A stretch of 64,000 nucleotides of DNA from assembly GCA_913063035.1 (NCBI GenBank), contig CAJXYS010000002.1, forward strand, positions 1-64,000, read 5' to 3'. Shown piece after piece: positions 24,793-33,958 of this stretch. Position 1 is the stretch's first letter. Each line of letters starts with the position of its first letter. The notes below the pieces were generated by a model. The model was not told the origin of the DNA, made no database searches, and was given only the letters and a program-made list of their open reading frames with translations. The position numbers and the translations under genes were made by a program. This DNA comes from an uncultured Maritimibacter sp. GTDB lineage: Bacteria > Pseudomonadota > Alphaproteobacteria > Rhodobacterales > Rhodobacteraceae.

Positions 24793-25508
24793 CCGCCACC
24801 GCCGCCGCACCGCTCGTGGCGATCCTCGACGACGAGCCGGAAATCCGCAGAATGCTCTCCGACGCGCTGGAGGAGGCGGGCTTTCGCACGGCGAGTTTCG
24901 CCCGCGCCACGCAATTCGAGGCCGCGCTGGCCCGTCTGGCGCCCGAGGTGTGCCTCGTGGACCTGGGCCTGCCCGACAAGGACGGCCTGGCGCTGGTGCA
25001 TCGCCTGGCGCTCGAGTCCGGCGCCGCCGTCATCATCGTGTCCGGCCGCGCGCAGGTGCAGGACAAGGTGACGGGGCTCGAACTGGGCGCCGACGATTAC
25101 GTCATCAAGCCCTTCGATCCGGCCGAAGTCGTGGCGCGGACCCGTGCCCTTCTTCGGCGCGGCCGCGCCGCCGACCGCGAGGCCCGGCGCGACACGGCGC
25201 GCTTCAACGGCTGGACCGCCCATTTCGACCGGTACCTGCTCGAGGACGAAACCGGCGCTGAGGTGCCGCTCAGCCATGCCGAAGGCGAGGTGCTGCGGCT
25301 CTTCCTCGACAGCCCCAAGCGGCTGATCTCGCGCGCGCAGATGCAGGAGGCGCTTGGCGGCGCGGCGGGCGAGAGCTTCGACCGCGCGATGGACGTGCGG
25401 GTGTCGCGCCTGCGCACAAAGCTTGGCGAGGATCCGCGCAACCCGCGGCTCATCAAGACGATCTACGGCGCGGGCTACATCTTTCTCGGCGAGGTGGACT
25501 GGGCGTGA
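24789..25508 (+). CDS. OmpR-family response regulator
   Basis: A 239-residue regulator: a receiver domain with acidic pair Asp14/Asp15, phospho-acceptor Asp58 (VCLVDLGLPDKDG) and Lys in YVIKPFDP, followed by a winged-helix DNA-binding domain (about 140-236; FDRAMDVRVSRLRTKLG and TIYGAGYIF). Translation is coupled to the kinase by the ATGA overlap. The likely target is the divergent promoter region, where an OmpR-style tandem repeat is seen at 22780-22797. It converges with the amidohydrolase gene with 3 bp between stops. Confidence 0.93.
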   Translation: MTATAAAPLVAILDDEPEIRRMLSDALEEAGFRTASFARATQFEAALARLAPEVCLVDLGLPDKDGLALVHRLALESGAAVIIVSGRAQVQDKVTGLELGADDYVIKPFDPAEVVARTRALLRRGRAADREARRDTARFNGWTAHFDRYLLEDETGAEVPLSHAEGEVLRLFLDSPKRLISRAQMQEALGGAAGESFDRAMDVRVSRLRTKLGEDPRNPRLIKTIYGAGYIFLGEVDWA

Positions 25509-25511
25509 CCC

Positions 25512-26708
25512 TCAGCCGAGCCGGGCGGCCGCGCCGGCCAGGACCCGGAGCCCCGTGACCAGGTCACCCTCGCCGGTGTCCTCGTCGAAGCTGTGACTGA
25601 TCCCGCCGATCGAGGGCACGAACAGCATCCCCGCCGGCATCAACCGTGCCACGCTTGCGGCATCGTGCAGCGCCCCCGACGGCATCCGCCGCCAGCGCCC
25701 GGGCACCTCCGCCTCGGCGGCGCCGGCGAAGGCCTCCTGAACGCTCGCATCCATCGCGACCGGGGGAAGCCCCAGCATCGGCCCGCTGCCGACCTCGAGT
25801 CCCCGGTCGGCGGCCGTCTCCTGGGCCGTCTCGCGGATGATCTCCTCCATCCGGTCGAGCCGGTCCGCATCCCCGTCACGCCACTGCATGGAAAAGGTGA
25901 CCGCCCCCGGCACCACGGAAGCGGCGTTCGGATGCACCGAGACGTGACCGATGGTCCAGACGGTTTCCGGGGCCACCACGCCGGCCAGGCGCGCGTTCAG
26001 CGCCGTGGCGAAGGCCGCCAGCCCCTGCACGGCATCGCGGCGCAGATGCATCGGGGTGGTGCCGGCATGGTTCTGCTGCCCGGTGTAGGTGATGCGCATG
26101 TCGCGAATCCCCACGATGGAGGTGACGACGCCGATGGCCTCCGCCGCCTGGTCCAGAACCGGCCCCTGCTCGATATGCATCTCGAGGAAGGCGCTGAACC
26201 GGGCCGGGTCGAGGAAATCATCGGCCATGTCCGCCATGCGCCCGCGCGCCTCCGCAAAGCGCGTCCCGCCGGCATCGGTCAGGACATCCACCTCGTCCAG
26301 CGGTCGCACCCCTGCCCAGATCGAACTGCCGGTGGTCACCCCGAAGCGGCCTTCCTCGTCCTGGAAGGAGACGACCGATATCGCCGGTCCGCCCGACTCC
26401 AGGCTGGCCCGCGCCACCTCCAGCGCGCCGATCACGCCGAGCGCCCCGTCGAGCCAGCCGCCTTCGGGCTGGGTATCGCTGTGCGAGCCCAGAAGCAGCC
26501 CGCCGCCGTCGGGATGCAGCCCGAAAAGATTGCCGACGGGGTCGAAATGCGGCGCCAGGCCCGCCGCGCGCATGCGATCGGCCAGCCACGCCCGCGCGGC
26601 GATGTCGGTCTCGGAATAGGCCGGGCGCACGACCCCGGTGCCCTCGGCCCCAATGGCACGGAGCGCGTGCAGGTCGGACAGGAATCTCTGGGGATCGACG
26701 GGGATCAT
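25512..26708 (-). CDS. M20-family Zn-dependent amidohydrolase (carbamoylase/allantoate amidohydrolase type)
   Basis: A 398-residue enzyme of the N-carbamoyl-L-amino-acid hydrolase/allantoate amidohydrolase/beta-ureidopropionase group. Metal ligands are seen in [21 protein letters not shown] (His, Asp), FQDEEGRFG (double Glu) and [10 protein letters not shown] (His), plus the late His in [10 protein letters not shown]. The HAGTTPM lid motif is typical. The substrate is unresolved: a carbamoyl or ureido compound is expected. The start is the ATG at 26708 with AGGAGG; the longer frame is ruled out by that site. A 32-bp palindrome lies 49 bp upstream, suggesting substrate-responsive repression. 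Confidence 0.88.
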   Translation of the reverse strand: MIPVDPQRFLSDLHALRAIGAEGTGVVRPAYSETDIAARAWLADRMRAAGLAPHFDPVGNLFGLHPDGGGLLLGSHSDTQPEGGWLDGALGVIGALEVARASLESGGPAISVVSFQDEEGRFGVTTGSSIWAGVRPLDEVDVLTDAGGTRFAEARGRMADMADDFLDPARFSAFLEMHIEQGPVLDQAAEAIGVVTSIVGIRDMRITYTGQQNHAGTTPMHLRRDAVQGLAAFATALNARLAGVVAPETVWTIGHVSVHPNAASVVPGAVTFSMQWRDGDADRLDRMEEIIRETAQETAADRGLEVGSGPMLGLPPVAMDASVQEAFAGAAEAEVPGRWRRMPSGALHDAASVARLMPAGMLFVPSIGGISHSFDEDTGEGDLVTGLRVLAGAAARLG

Positions 26709-26756
26709 GGGCGGCCTCCTCTGGCGGGTCTGCCGCAGTCTGACAGGCGGCGGATC

Positions 26757-26788
26757 GCCCGTCAATTTATCATGATAAATTGACGGGC
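26757..26788. promoter_or_regulatory. 32-bp perfect palindrome, probable operator of the amidohydrolase gene
   Basis: The arm GCCCGTCAATTTAT-CA is followed by its exact reverse complement; the centre is CATG at 26771-26774. The AT-rich core (ATTTATCATGATAAAT) is unlike the surrounding GC-rich DNA. There is no T run on either side, so an operator is favoured over a terminator. It sits between the fdh stop (26815) and the amidohydrolase start (26708). Confidence 0.6.
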
Positions 26789-26814
26789 AACCCCGCCATC
26801 CTCGTCGCGCGCCG

Positions 26815-29589
26815 TCACTCGGCCGCGATCTCCCCGGCCTTTTCGACCCGCACGGCGGCGAACTTGAATTCCGGGATCTTGCCGTAGGGATCGAGCGCCG
26901 GGTTGGTCAGCACGTTGGCGGCCGCCTCGACGAAGGCGAAGGGCACGAAGACCATCTCGGGCGAGACGGCGCGGTCGGCCCGCGCCATCAGCCGGATCGA
27001 TCCGCGGCGGGTCGTCAGGCGCACCATCCCCCCCGGCTCCACCCCGATCTTGCGCAGGGTCGCGGGATGCATGGAACAGTTGGCCTCGGGCTCGACCGCG
27101 TCGAGCACGCGCGCCCGCCGGGTCATCGACCCCGTGTGCCAGTGCTCCAGCTGACGGCCGGTGGTCAGGATCATCGGGAACTCGGCATCCGGCACCTCGT
27201 CGGGCGCCACGACCGCCGCCGGCGCGAAGCGCGCGCGCCCCTCGGCCCGGGGGAACCCGTCGCCGAAGACGATCGCCTGGCCCGGATCCTCGGGCGAGAG
27301 GCTCGGATAGGTGACCGCGTTCTCGCGCGAAAGCCGGTCCCAGGTTATGTTGTCGAGCGACGGCATGACCTGCTTCATCTCGGCGAAGACCTCCGAGGGA
27401 TGCTTGTAGTCCCAGTCGAGCCCCAGTCGCCGGGCCAGGTCCACGGTGATGCGCCAGTCCTCGCGCGCCGCGCCCGGGGGCGCGACCGCGGGCCGGCCCA
27501 TCTGGACCTGCCGGTTCGTGTTGGTGACGGTGCCGGTCTTCTCGGCAAATGCCGAGGCCGGCAGGATCACGTCGGCGAAATTGGCGGTCTCGGTCAGGAA
27601 GATGTCCTGCACCACCAGATGCTCGAGCCGGGCCAGCGCCGCGCGGGCGTGATCGACATCCGGGTCCGACATGGCCGGGTTCTCCCCGAGGACATACATG
27701 CCGCGGATCCGGTCGTCATGAACCGCGTCCATGATCTCGACGACCGTCAACCCCGGGTTCGGGTCGATCTCGCTGCCCCAGAGGCTGCGGAAGGTGTCGC
27801 GCACGGCGGCGTCGCTGACTTTCTGGTAGTCGGGCAGCACCATCGGGATCAGCCCGGCATCCGAGGCACCCTGAACGTTGTTCTGCCCGCGCAGCGGGTG
27901 AAGCCCGGTGCCGGGGCGACCGACATGCCCCGTCATCAGCGCCAGCGCGATCAGGCAGCGGGAATTGTCCGTGCCGTGGATGTGCTGGGAGATTCCCATG
28001 CCCCAGAAAATCATGCCCGCCCGGGCCGTGGCGAAATCGCGCGCCACCTGGCGCAGCGTCTCGGCCGGGACACCGCAGAGCTCGGCCATCTTCTCGGGGG
28101 CGAAGTCCTGAAGATGAGCCTTCTCGGCCTCCCAGTTCTCGGTAAAGGCCTCGATATATTGCTGGTCGTAGAGTCCCTCTTCGACGATCACATGCATGAT
28201 CGCGTTCAGCATCGCCACGTCCGTGCCCGGCTTGAACTGCACCCGGTGCGTCGCGAAGCGGCCCAGCCCGACGCCTCGCGGGTCCATGACGATCAGCTTG
28301 CCGCCGCGCTTGGCGAACTGCTTGAAATAGGTCGCCGCGACGGGGTGGTTCTCGATCGGGTTGGCCCCGATCACGATCGCCACGTCGGCGTTCTCTATCT
28401 CGTTGAAGGTCGCCGTGACCGCGCCGGAGCCGACGTTTTCCATCAACGCCGCGACCGACGAGGCGTGGCAGAGCCGCGTGCAGTGATCGACGTTGTTGTG
28501 ACCGAAGCCCTGGCGGATCAGCTTCTGGAACAGATACGCCTCTTCATTGGTGCACTTGGCACTGCCGAAGCCGGCCACCGCCGATCCGCCATGGGCGGCG
28601 CGCAGCCGCGCCAGCCCGCCGGCGGCGGCCTCCAGCGCCTCGTCCCAGCTGGCCTCGCGGAAATGGGCGGACCAGTCGGCCGGGTCCACGTTCAGGCCCT
28701 TGGGCGGCGCGTCGGCGCGCCGGATCAGCGGCCGGGTCAGGCGGTGCGGGTGATGGATGTAGTCGAAGCCGAACCGGCCCTTCACGCAGAGCCGGTTCTC
28801 GTTGGCCGGGCCGTCGACGCCGTCGACATACTTGATCCGGCCGTCCTTGACCTTCATCGACACCTGGCAGCCCACCCCGCAGAAGGGGCAGACCGACTGA
28901 ACCTCCTCGTCGTAGTCGGCGCTGTCGCCGAGCTGCTCCGCGTCGAGGACCGTGGCCTCCATCAGCGCGCCGGTGGGACAGGCCTGGACACATTCCCCGC
29001 AGGCCACGCAGGTCGACTCGCCCATGGGATCGTCGAAATCGAAAACCGGGAAACTGTCGTGCCCGCGGCCGGCCATGCCGATCACGTCGTTGACCTGGAC
29101 CTCGCGGCAGGCACGGACACAGAGATTGCACTGGATGCAGGCATCGAGGTTGACGCGCATCGCGACGTGGCTGTCGTCGAGCAGCGGCACGCGGTCGGGC
29201 TCCAGCGCCGGGAAACGGCTCTCGGCCACGCCCTGCAGGGCGGCCATCTCCCAGAGATGGGACGACCGGTCATGCGCCTCCTCGCGCGGCGGCTGGTCGG
29301 CGAGCAGAAGCTCCATCACCAGCTTGCGGCTCTTCTCGGCGCGGTCGCTGCCGGTGGTGACGACCATGCCCTCGGCGGGCTGGCGAATGCAGGACGCCGC
29401 CAGCACCCGCTCGCCCTCGATCTCGACCATGCAGGCGCGGCAATTGCCGTCGGCGCGGTAGCCCGGCGCATCCTTGTGGCAGAGATGTGGGATGCGCGTG
29501 CCTTCGCGCTTGGCCACCTCCCAGATGGTTTCGCCCTCTGCGGCGGTGACCTCTCGACCGTCGAGCGTGAAGGTGATCCTGTCGGTCAT
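26815..29589 (-). CDS. fdhF: Formate dehydrogenase alpha subunit, molybdenum-dependent (FdsA/FdhF type)
   Basis: A 924-residue cytoplasmic molybdoenzyme oxidising formate to CO2. In order: an N-terminal [2Fe-2S] ferredoxin domain (Cys37, 50, 53, 67), a His/Cys-cluster region, two 4Fe-4S ferredoxin motifs ([26 protein letters not shown]), a further 4Fe-4S (CPFCGVGC) and the bis-MGD domains. The active-site segment [13 protein letters not shown] carries Cys-His, so it is a Cys rather than selenocysteine enzyme. The C-terminal domain is molybdopterin-dinucleotide-binding ([16 protein letters not shown]). The start ATG at 29589 has AAGGAG. No fdsG, fdsB, fdsC or fdsD neighbours are present; diaphorase subunits and the sulfuration chaperone must be elsewhere or absent. 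Confidence 0.93.
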   Translation of the reverse strand: MTDRITFTLDGREVTAAEGETIWEVAKREGTRIPHLCHKDAPGYRADGNCRACMVEIEGERVLAASCIRQPAEGMVVTTGSDRAEKSRKLVMELLLADQPPREEAHDRSSHLWEMAALQGVAESRFPALEPDRVPLLDDSHVAMRVNLDACIQCNLCVRACREVQVNDVIGMAGRGHDSFPVFDFDDPMGESTCVACGECVQACPTGALMEATVLDAEQLGDSADYDEEVQSVCPFCGVGCQVSMKVKDGRIKYVDGVDGPANENRLCVKGRFGFDYIHHPHRLTRPLIRRADAPPKGLNVDPADWSAHFREASWDEALEAAAGGLARLRAAHGGSAVAGFGSAKCTNEEAYLFQKLIRQGFGHNNVDHCTRLCHASSVAALMENVGSGAVTATFNEIENADVAIVIGANPIENHPVAATYFKQFAKRGGKLIVMDPRGVGLGRFATHRVQFKPGTDVAMLNAIMHVIVEEGLYDQQYIEAFTENWEAEKAHLQDFAPEKMAELCGVPAETLRQVARDFATARAGMIFWGMGISQHIHGTDNSRCLIALALMTGHVGRPGTGLHPLRGQNNVQGASDAGLIPMVLPDYQKVSDAAVRDTFRSLWGSEIDPNPGLTVVEIMDAVHDDRIRGMYVLGENPAMSDPDVDHARAALARLEHLVVQDIFLTETANFADVILPASAFAEKTGTVTNTNRQVQMGRPAVAPPGAAREDWRITVDLARRLGLDWDYKHPSEVFAEMKQVMPSLDNITWDRLSRENAVTYPSLSPEDPGQAIVFGDGFPRAEGRARFAPAAVVAPDEVPDAEFPMILTTGRQLEHWHTGSMTRRARVLDAVEPEANCSMHPATLRKIGVEPGGMVRLTTRRGSIRLMARADRAVSPEMVFVPFAFVEAAANVLTNPALDPYGKIPEFKFAAVRVEKAGEIAAE

Positions 29590-29769
29590 CGCGCGGCTCC
29601 TTCTCGGTCCGGACGCTTCCGGACTTCGTTCTCAGGCCCCAGCTTAGATCATATCCGGACCCGCTCCAAAATGCGGATGCCGACCGGATGAAGCCCGTTT
29701 GCGCCAGATCGCCGGGACGGCCTTTCCTCCGCCCGCAGGGCTGGGTAAGGAAGGCGCAAGGAGGTGGGC

Positions 29770-30423
29770 ATGGGCGAGATCATCCTGATCCGGCACGGGC
29801 AGGCCAATTCCGCGGCACAGGACGAGGAAAGCTATGACAGGCTGTCGGCGCTCGGCGCCGAGCAGGCTGCCTGGCTCGGGGACTGGCTGCGGGAAACGGA
29901 GCCGCGATTCGACGCGGTTCTGACCGGCAGCCTGCGCCGGCACCGCGAGACGCTGTCCGCGATGGGCGACGGGCTGGGCCCGCAGGCCGCCATCGACGAC
30001 CGGCTCAACGAGATGGACTATTTCAACCTCGGCCGCGCGCTCCAGGAGACGCGCGGGGTGCCGATGCCCGGGCCCGAGGAGTTCGCCGCCCACGCCCCCC
30101 AGGTCATGGAGGCCTGGCACCGCGCCGAGATCATGGGCAACGAGACCTTTTCCGAGTTCGAGCTGCGGGTCACCGACGTGCTTCACGAGGCCGCGACGCC
30201 CGGTCGGCGGGTGCTCTGCGTGACCTCGGGCGGCGTGATCGGGATGATGGTGCGCAGCCTGCTCGGGCTCGACCCGCGGCGGCTCGCCCATTTGCTGCTG
30301 CCGATCCTGAACAGCTCCATCCACCGCGTGCACGTGACGGATCACGGCACCTTCCTGGCCGGGTTCAACGCGACCCCGCATCTGGACCCGCCGGACCGCG
30401 CCCATGCGCGCACCCATTTCTGA
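29770..30423 (+). CDS. Histidine phosphatase superfamily protein
   Basis: A 217-residue phosphoglycerate-mutase-fold protein. The catalytic RHG motif is in EIILIRHGQANS near residue 10, a second Arg is in TGSLRRHRET, and Glu and the distal His/Gly region are in LNEMDYFNLGR and CVTSGGVIGMM. The usual distal His of the family appears replaced in VTSGGVI (commonly SHGG), so activity is uncertain. The ATG at 29770 has AAGGAGG; an upstream GTG at 29764 is less likely. It is first in a run with two saccharopine-dehydrogenase-type genes at short spacings. Confidence 0.8.
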   Translation: MGEIILIRHGQANSAAQDEESYDRLSALGAEQAAWLGDWLRETEPRFDAVLTGSLRRHRETLSAMGDGLGPQAAIDDRLNEMDYFNLGRALQETRGVPMPGPEEFAAHAPQVMEAWHRAEIMGNETFSEFELRVTDVLHEAATPGRRVLCVTSGGVIGMMVRSLLGLDPRRLAHLLLPILNSSIHRVHVTDHGTFLAGFNATPHLDPPDRAHARTHF

Positions 30424-30435
30424 GGGAGAGAGCCG

Positions 30436-31509
30436 ATGACACATCTCTGGGTCCGGGCCGAAAGCCGCCCGAGCGAACAGCGGGTCGGGCTGACCCCCGA
30501 GGGCGCGCGGGCGCTGATCGCCCGCGGCTTCCGCGTCACGGTGGAACGCTCCGGCGCGCGGGCGATCGGGCTCGCCGGCTATCGCGACGCGGGCTGCGAG
30601 ATCGCGCCCGAGGGCAGCTGGCCCGACGCGCCGGGCGACGCCATCGTGTTCGGCCTCAAGGACCTGCCCGATGACGGCACGCCGCTGCGCCATCGGCACG
30701 TCATGTTCGGGCATGCCTACAAGGGCCAGCCGGACGGGCCGCGCCTGCTGGCGCGGTTCAGGGCCGGGGGTGGCACGCTCTACGACCTGGAATACCTCGT
30801 CGACGGGGCCGGGCGGCGCGTCGCCGCCTTCGGCTACTGGGCGGGCTATGCCGGGGCGGCGGTCGGGCTGAAGGTCTGGGCCGCGCAGCAGGCCGGCACG
30901 CTGCAGGGACCTGCCCGGATCGGCGTCTACGACGGTCGCGATTCCCTTCTGGACGACCTGCGCGGCGACCTGGTCGCGGGCCTTTCCAACGGCGCCGAGG
31001 CACCCCGGGTCATCGTGATCGGCGCCTTGGGGCGGGTGGGCACCGGCGCCGGCGACCTGGCCGGGGCGCTCGGGCTTTCGGTGACGCGCTGGGACATGGC
31101 GGAGACGGCCCATGGCGGCCCCTTCCCCGAGATCCTGGACCACGAGATCTTCGTCAATTGCATCCTGGCCCGGCCCGGCGTGCCGGTCTTCGTGCCACGG
31201 GAGGCCATCACCGCGCCCCGCAGGCTGACGGTGATCGCGGATGTCTCCTGCGACCCGGGCAGCGCCTACAACCCGGTGCCGGTCTACGACCACGCGACCA
31301 GCTTCGACGACCCGGTGATCCGCGTCACCGCCGGCCCGCCGCCGCTCGACGTGACGGCCATCGACAACCTGCCCTCGATGCTGCCGGTCGAGTCGTCCGA
31401 GGACTACGCGGCGCAGCTCTTGCCCGCGCTCGAACGCCTCGACAGGATCGGGGCCGGTGTCTGGGGCCGCGCGAAGGCGGCATTCGACGAACACAGCAGA
31501 GACATCTGA
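30436..31509 (+). CDS. Saccharopine dehydrogenase (NAD, L-lysine-forming; Lys1-like)
   Basis: A 357-residue NAD-dependent dehydrogenase of the alanine-dehydrogenase/lysine-ketoglutarate-reductase fold. Seen: the N-terminal RAESRPSEQRVGLTPEGAR, the cofactor segment VIVIGALGRVGTGAGDLA near residue 195, and AIDNLPSMLPVESSEDYA, which is characteristic of Lys1/LKR. It interconverts lysine plus 2-oxoglutarate and saccharopine. Gap to the phosphatase gene is 12 nt with GGGAGAGAG as ribosome site. The next gene encodes the second half of a saccharopine pathway, so the pair probably works together; direction (lysine breakdown rather than synthesis) is inferred because bacteria of this group normally make lysine by the DAP route (dapB at 51574). 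Confidence 0.88.
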   Translation: MTHLWVRAESRPSEQRVGLTPEGARALIARGFRVTVERSGARAIGLAGYRDAGCEIAPEGSWPDAPGDAIVFGLKDLPDDGTPLRHRHVMFGHAYKGQPDGPRLLARFRAGGGTLYDLEYLVDGAGRRVAAFGYWAGYAGAAVGLKVWAAQQAGTLQGPARIGVYDGRDSLLDDLRGDLVAGLSNGAEAPRVIVIGALGRVGTGAGDLAGALGLSVTRWDMAETAHGGPFPEILDHEIFVNCILARPGVPVFVPREAITAPRRLTVIADVSCDPGSAYNPVPVYDHATSFDDPVIRVTAGPPPLDVTAIDNLPSMLPVESSEDYAAQLLPALERLDRIGAGVWGRAKAAFDEHSRDI

Positions 31510-31521
31510 AAGGAGGCCGGC

Positions 31522-32673
31522 ATGGCAAGGATTCACTGGTGCGGGACGGGACTGTCGGCGGTGCCGGGGCTGCGCCGCCTGATCGAGACGGGCCGGGACG
31601 TGACGGTCTGGAACCGGACGCCGGAAAAGGCGCGCGAGGCCGTGGGCGACCTGACCGACCGGATCGAGGCCTTCTCCAGGGACGCGCTCGCCGCGCAGCT
31701 CTCGGCCGGCGACGTGGTCGTCTCGATGCTGCCGGCCGACTGGCACGTGCCGCTGGCGGAGCTTTGCCTCGAGACGGGCGCGCATTTCATCTCGTCGAGC
31801 TATATCGCGCCGGAGATGCGCGCGCTCGACGACAGGGCGCGCGACGCCGGGCTCTGCCTGGTCAACGAGGTCGGGCTCGACCCCGGGATCGACCACGCCA
31901 TGGCGCACTGGCTGGTCGCCGACTACAAGGCGAGCGATGCCTTTGACCCGGCCAACAGCGTCTCCTTCACCTCCTATTGCGGCGGCATCCCGAAGCACCC
32001 GAACCCGTTCCGCTACAAGTTCAGCTGGTCGCCGCTCGGCGTGCTGAAGGCGCTCAAGTCCCCGTCGCGCTCCATCGCCGGGGGCGCGGAGCTGAACGTG
32101 GATCGTCCCTGGGACGCGCTGTCCAGCTTCACCGCGCCGCTGCCGGAGCCCGAGACCTTCGAGGTCTACCCCAACCGCGACTCGCTTCCCTTCATGAAGG
32201 ACTACGGTTTCGGCGCGGACTGGATCGTCGAACAGTTCGTCCGCGGCACGCTTCGGCTCGGCGGCTGGTCGGATGCCTGGGCGGACGTCTTCCGCGAGAT
32301 CGAGGCGATGGAGGACGGACCGGAGGCCGAGGCACGGCTGAAGGAGATGTCGGACCGCTTCTGGGCAGAGAACGCCTACGAGGAGGGAGAACCCGACCGG
32401 GTGGTGCTCTTCGTCACGCTTAAGGCGGCGCGCGACGGCGTGGCCGTCTACCACAAGACCTACGCGATGGATGCCTGGGGCGACGAGAGTGGCAATGCCA
32501 TGGCGCGGCTCGTCTCGATCCCGGTCTCGCTGGCGGTCGAGGCCGTCCTGGCCGGCGAGATCGCGCCCGGCGTCTCGGCGGTGCCGAGCGACCCCGAGCT
32601 GGTGGCGCGCTGGATGAAGATGGTGGGCCGGCTCGCCCAGCATCTCGAGGTGGTGGATCACCTGGCCGGCTGA
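31522..32673 (+). CDS. Saccharopine dehydrogenase family protein (Lys9-like)
   Basis: A 383-residue protein: an N-terminal Rossmann domain (ARIHWCGTGLSAVPGLR, VTVWNRTP), then NEVGLDPGIDHAMA, typical of the L-glutamate-forming saccharopine reductase fold (Lys9 or the SDH half of animal AASS), and SYCGGIPKHPNPFRYKFSWS, a strong family signature. It would cleave saccharopine to glutamate and 2-aminoadipate semialdehyde. It starts 12 nt after the Lys1-like gene with AAAGGAGG. After its stop lie 66 nt containing an inverted copy of the stop-proximal repeat. Confidence 0.88.
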   Translation: MARIHWCGTGLSAVPGLRRLIETGRDVTVWNRTPEKAREAVGDLTDRIEAFSRDALAAQLSAGDVVVSMLPADWHVPLAELCLETGAHFISSSYIAPEMRALDDRARDAGLCLVNEVGLDPGIDHAMAHWLVADYKASDAFDPANSVSFTSYCGGIPKHPNPFRYKFSWSPLGVLKALKSPSRSIAGGAELNVDRPWDALSSFTAPLPEPETFEVYPNRDSLPFMKDYGFGADWIVEQFVRGTLRLGGWSDAWADVFREIEAMEDGPEAEARLKEMSDRFWAENAYEEGEPDRVVLFVTLKAARDGVAVYHKTYAMDAWGDESGNAMARLVSIPVSLAVEAVLAGEIAPGVSAVPSDPELVARWMKMVGRLAQHLEVVDHLAG

Positions 32674-32697
32674 GCGCCGGCCGCTTCGCGGCGGATC

Positions 32698-32731
32698 ATG
32701 CCTCCGGCGGGGATATTTGGACCACTTGGAG
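32698..32731 (-). repeat. Stop-proximal intergenic repeat, copy B
   Basis: On the minus strand it reads TCCAAGTGGTCC, then AAATATCCCCGCCGGAGGC and ATG. It starts 9 nt after the stop of the DUF3775 gene in the same orientation, matching the geometry of copies A and C. It is also in the convergent gap behind the saccharopine gene, but there in reverse orientation. Confidence 0.75.
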
Positions 32732-32739
32732 GGCGGGGA

Positions 32740-33141
32740 TCAGAGGATCCCCTCCTCCGCCTCCTCGACGGAGATGCCGAGCCGGTCGAGCCCGTCCTCG
32801 AGGTAATCCGACAAGAGCGGGACGCCCATGAGGTAGGATTCGGTCGGGCCGGTGGCCTCGACCTTGGCGGTCTGGATCGCCTCGGCGAGATCTTCCGGTT
32901 CGTAGGTCTCGCGGCCGATCCACATCACCGCCACGAGGCTCGCCTTCTCGTCGTCGTTGAGATCGGCGATGTACTGGCGCAGTTCGTCCTCGGTCGCGTC
33001 GCTCGGGCGGTTCTCGAGGATCGAGTCGGCATCGGCATCGTCGCCGGGCGAATCCCAACGGCCGACCTTGGCGTCGAGTTCGCGCGCGCGCACGATGACG
33101 CGGGCGACCTTTTCGGGACTGATTTCAAGCGCTTCGATCAT
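32740..33141 (-). CDS. DUF3775 family protein
   Basis: A 133-residue acidic cytoplasmic protein. Family pattern: an N-terminal ISPEKVARVIVRARELDAK, then ELRQYIADLNDDEKASLVAVMWIGR in the middle and a C-terminal GVPLLSDYLEDGLDRLG. The role is unknown. The ATG at 33141 has GGCAGGAGGACC; the upstream extension is spurious. It follows the stress-related operon on the same strand but is separated by 76 bp from the SDR gene. Confidence 0.8.
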   Translation of the reverse strand: MIEALEISPEKVARVIVRARELDAKVGRWDSPGDDADADSILENRPSDATEDELRQYIADLNDDEKASLVAVMWIGRETYEPEDLAEAIQTAKVEATGPTESYLMGVPLLSDYLEDGLDRLGISVEEAEEGIL

Positions 33142-33217
33142 GGCTGGTCCTCCTGCCGCATGGGGCGGTATTGCCTGCATTCTGGGGCCAAGCGCCGCCG
33201 GCCACAAGGGTCCGTGA

Positions 33218-33958
33218 TCAGCCTTTCGCGCCGAACAGCCGGAAATAGAGCGGCGCCGGCAGGAACTGGCTGGCCCGGAAGATCCAGGAAAAGACGCGGG
33301 GGAAATTCGTCTGGAACCGCGTCGCCCTCATCGCGGCGACAACGTGGTCCGCGGCCGGTTCGGGATCCATGATGAAGGGCATCTCGAAGTCGTTCTTGTC
33401 GGTCAGCCGCGTGCGGATGAAGCCGGGATTGACGAGGCTGACCTTGACGTTGCTGCGGTTGAGATCGGCGCGGATGTTCTCGGCCAGGTGCATCAGCCCG
33501 GCCTTGGAGGCCCCGTAGCCGATGGCGCCGGGCAACCCGCGGAACCCCGAGAGCGACCCGACGATCACCACGTGGCCCCGGTCCCGGGCGGCGAAGCCGG
33601 GCACCACGCGCCCCAGCACCCGGGCCGCGCCGGTCAGGTTCACGTCGAACATCGTCTCGACCTTGTCCGGATCCCAGTCGGCGGTCTTCATCGGCCAGTA
33701 GGCGCCGGCCAGCCAGACGATTCCGTCGATCTCGCCCGTCTCCGCCACGGCCGCGGCGACCGCGTCGCTGTCGGTGACGTCGAGCGGCACCACGCGCGCG
33801 GTGCCGGGCAGCTCCGCGGCCAGGGCCGCCAGCCTCTCGGCGTTGCGGGCCGACAGGATCAGCTCCGCCCCGTCGGCGGCGAGCCGTTCGGCCAGGGCGC
33901 GGCCCAGCCCCTCGCTCGCGCCGACGAGCCAGTAGCGTTTCCCTGCGAGCGCGCTCAA
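33218..33958 (-). CDS. SDR-family oxidoreductase
   Basis: A 246-residue Rossmann short-chain dehydrogenase/reductase: cofactor motif GASEGLGRAL near residue 13, acidic turn SARNAERL, WLAGAYWP in place of NNAG, catalytic Ser (VGSLSGFRG) and YGASKAG with Tyr/Lys. The start is a TTG at 33958 whose TTGA overlaps the preceding gene's TGA, so it is translationally coupled. It is last of five overlapping genes behind the sigma-E-like promoter. The homologous R. sphaeroides operon lies next to rpoE-chrR; the substrate of this member is unknown. Confidence 0.85.
   Translation of the reverse strand: MSALAGKRYWLVGASEGLGRALAERLAADGAELILSARNAERLAALAAELPGTARVVPLDVTDSDAVAAAVAETGEIDGIVWLAGAYWPMKTADWDPDKVETMFDVNLTGAARVLGRVVPGFAARDRGHVVIVGSLSGFRGLPGAIGYGASKAGLMHLAENIRADLNRSNVKVSLVNPGFIRTRLTDKNDFEMPFIMDPEPAADHVVAAMRATRFQTNFPRVFSWIFRASQFLPAPLYFRLFGAKG

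Noticed and set aside
29644-32661. A 1005-residue minus-strand frame opposite the phosphatase and saccharopine genes
   Set aside because: Antisense artefact of high third-position GC; the three plus-strand genes have clear motifs and ribosome sites.
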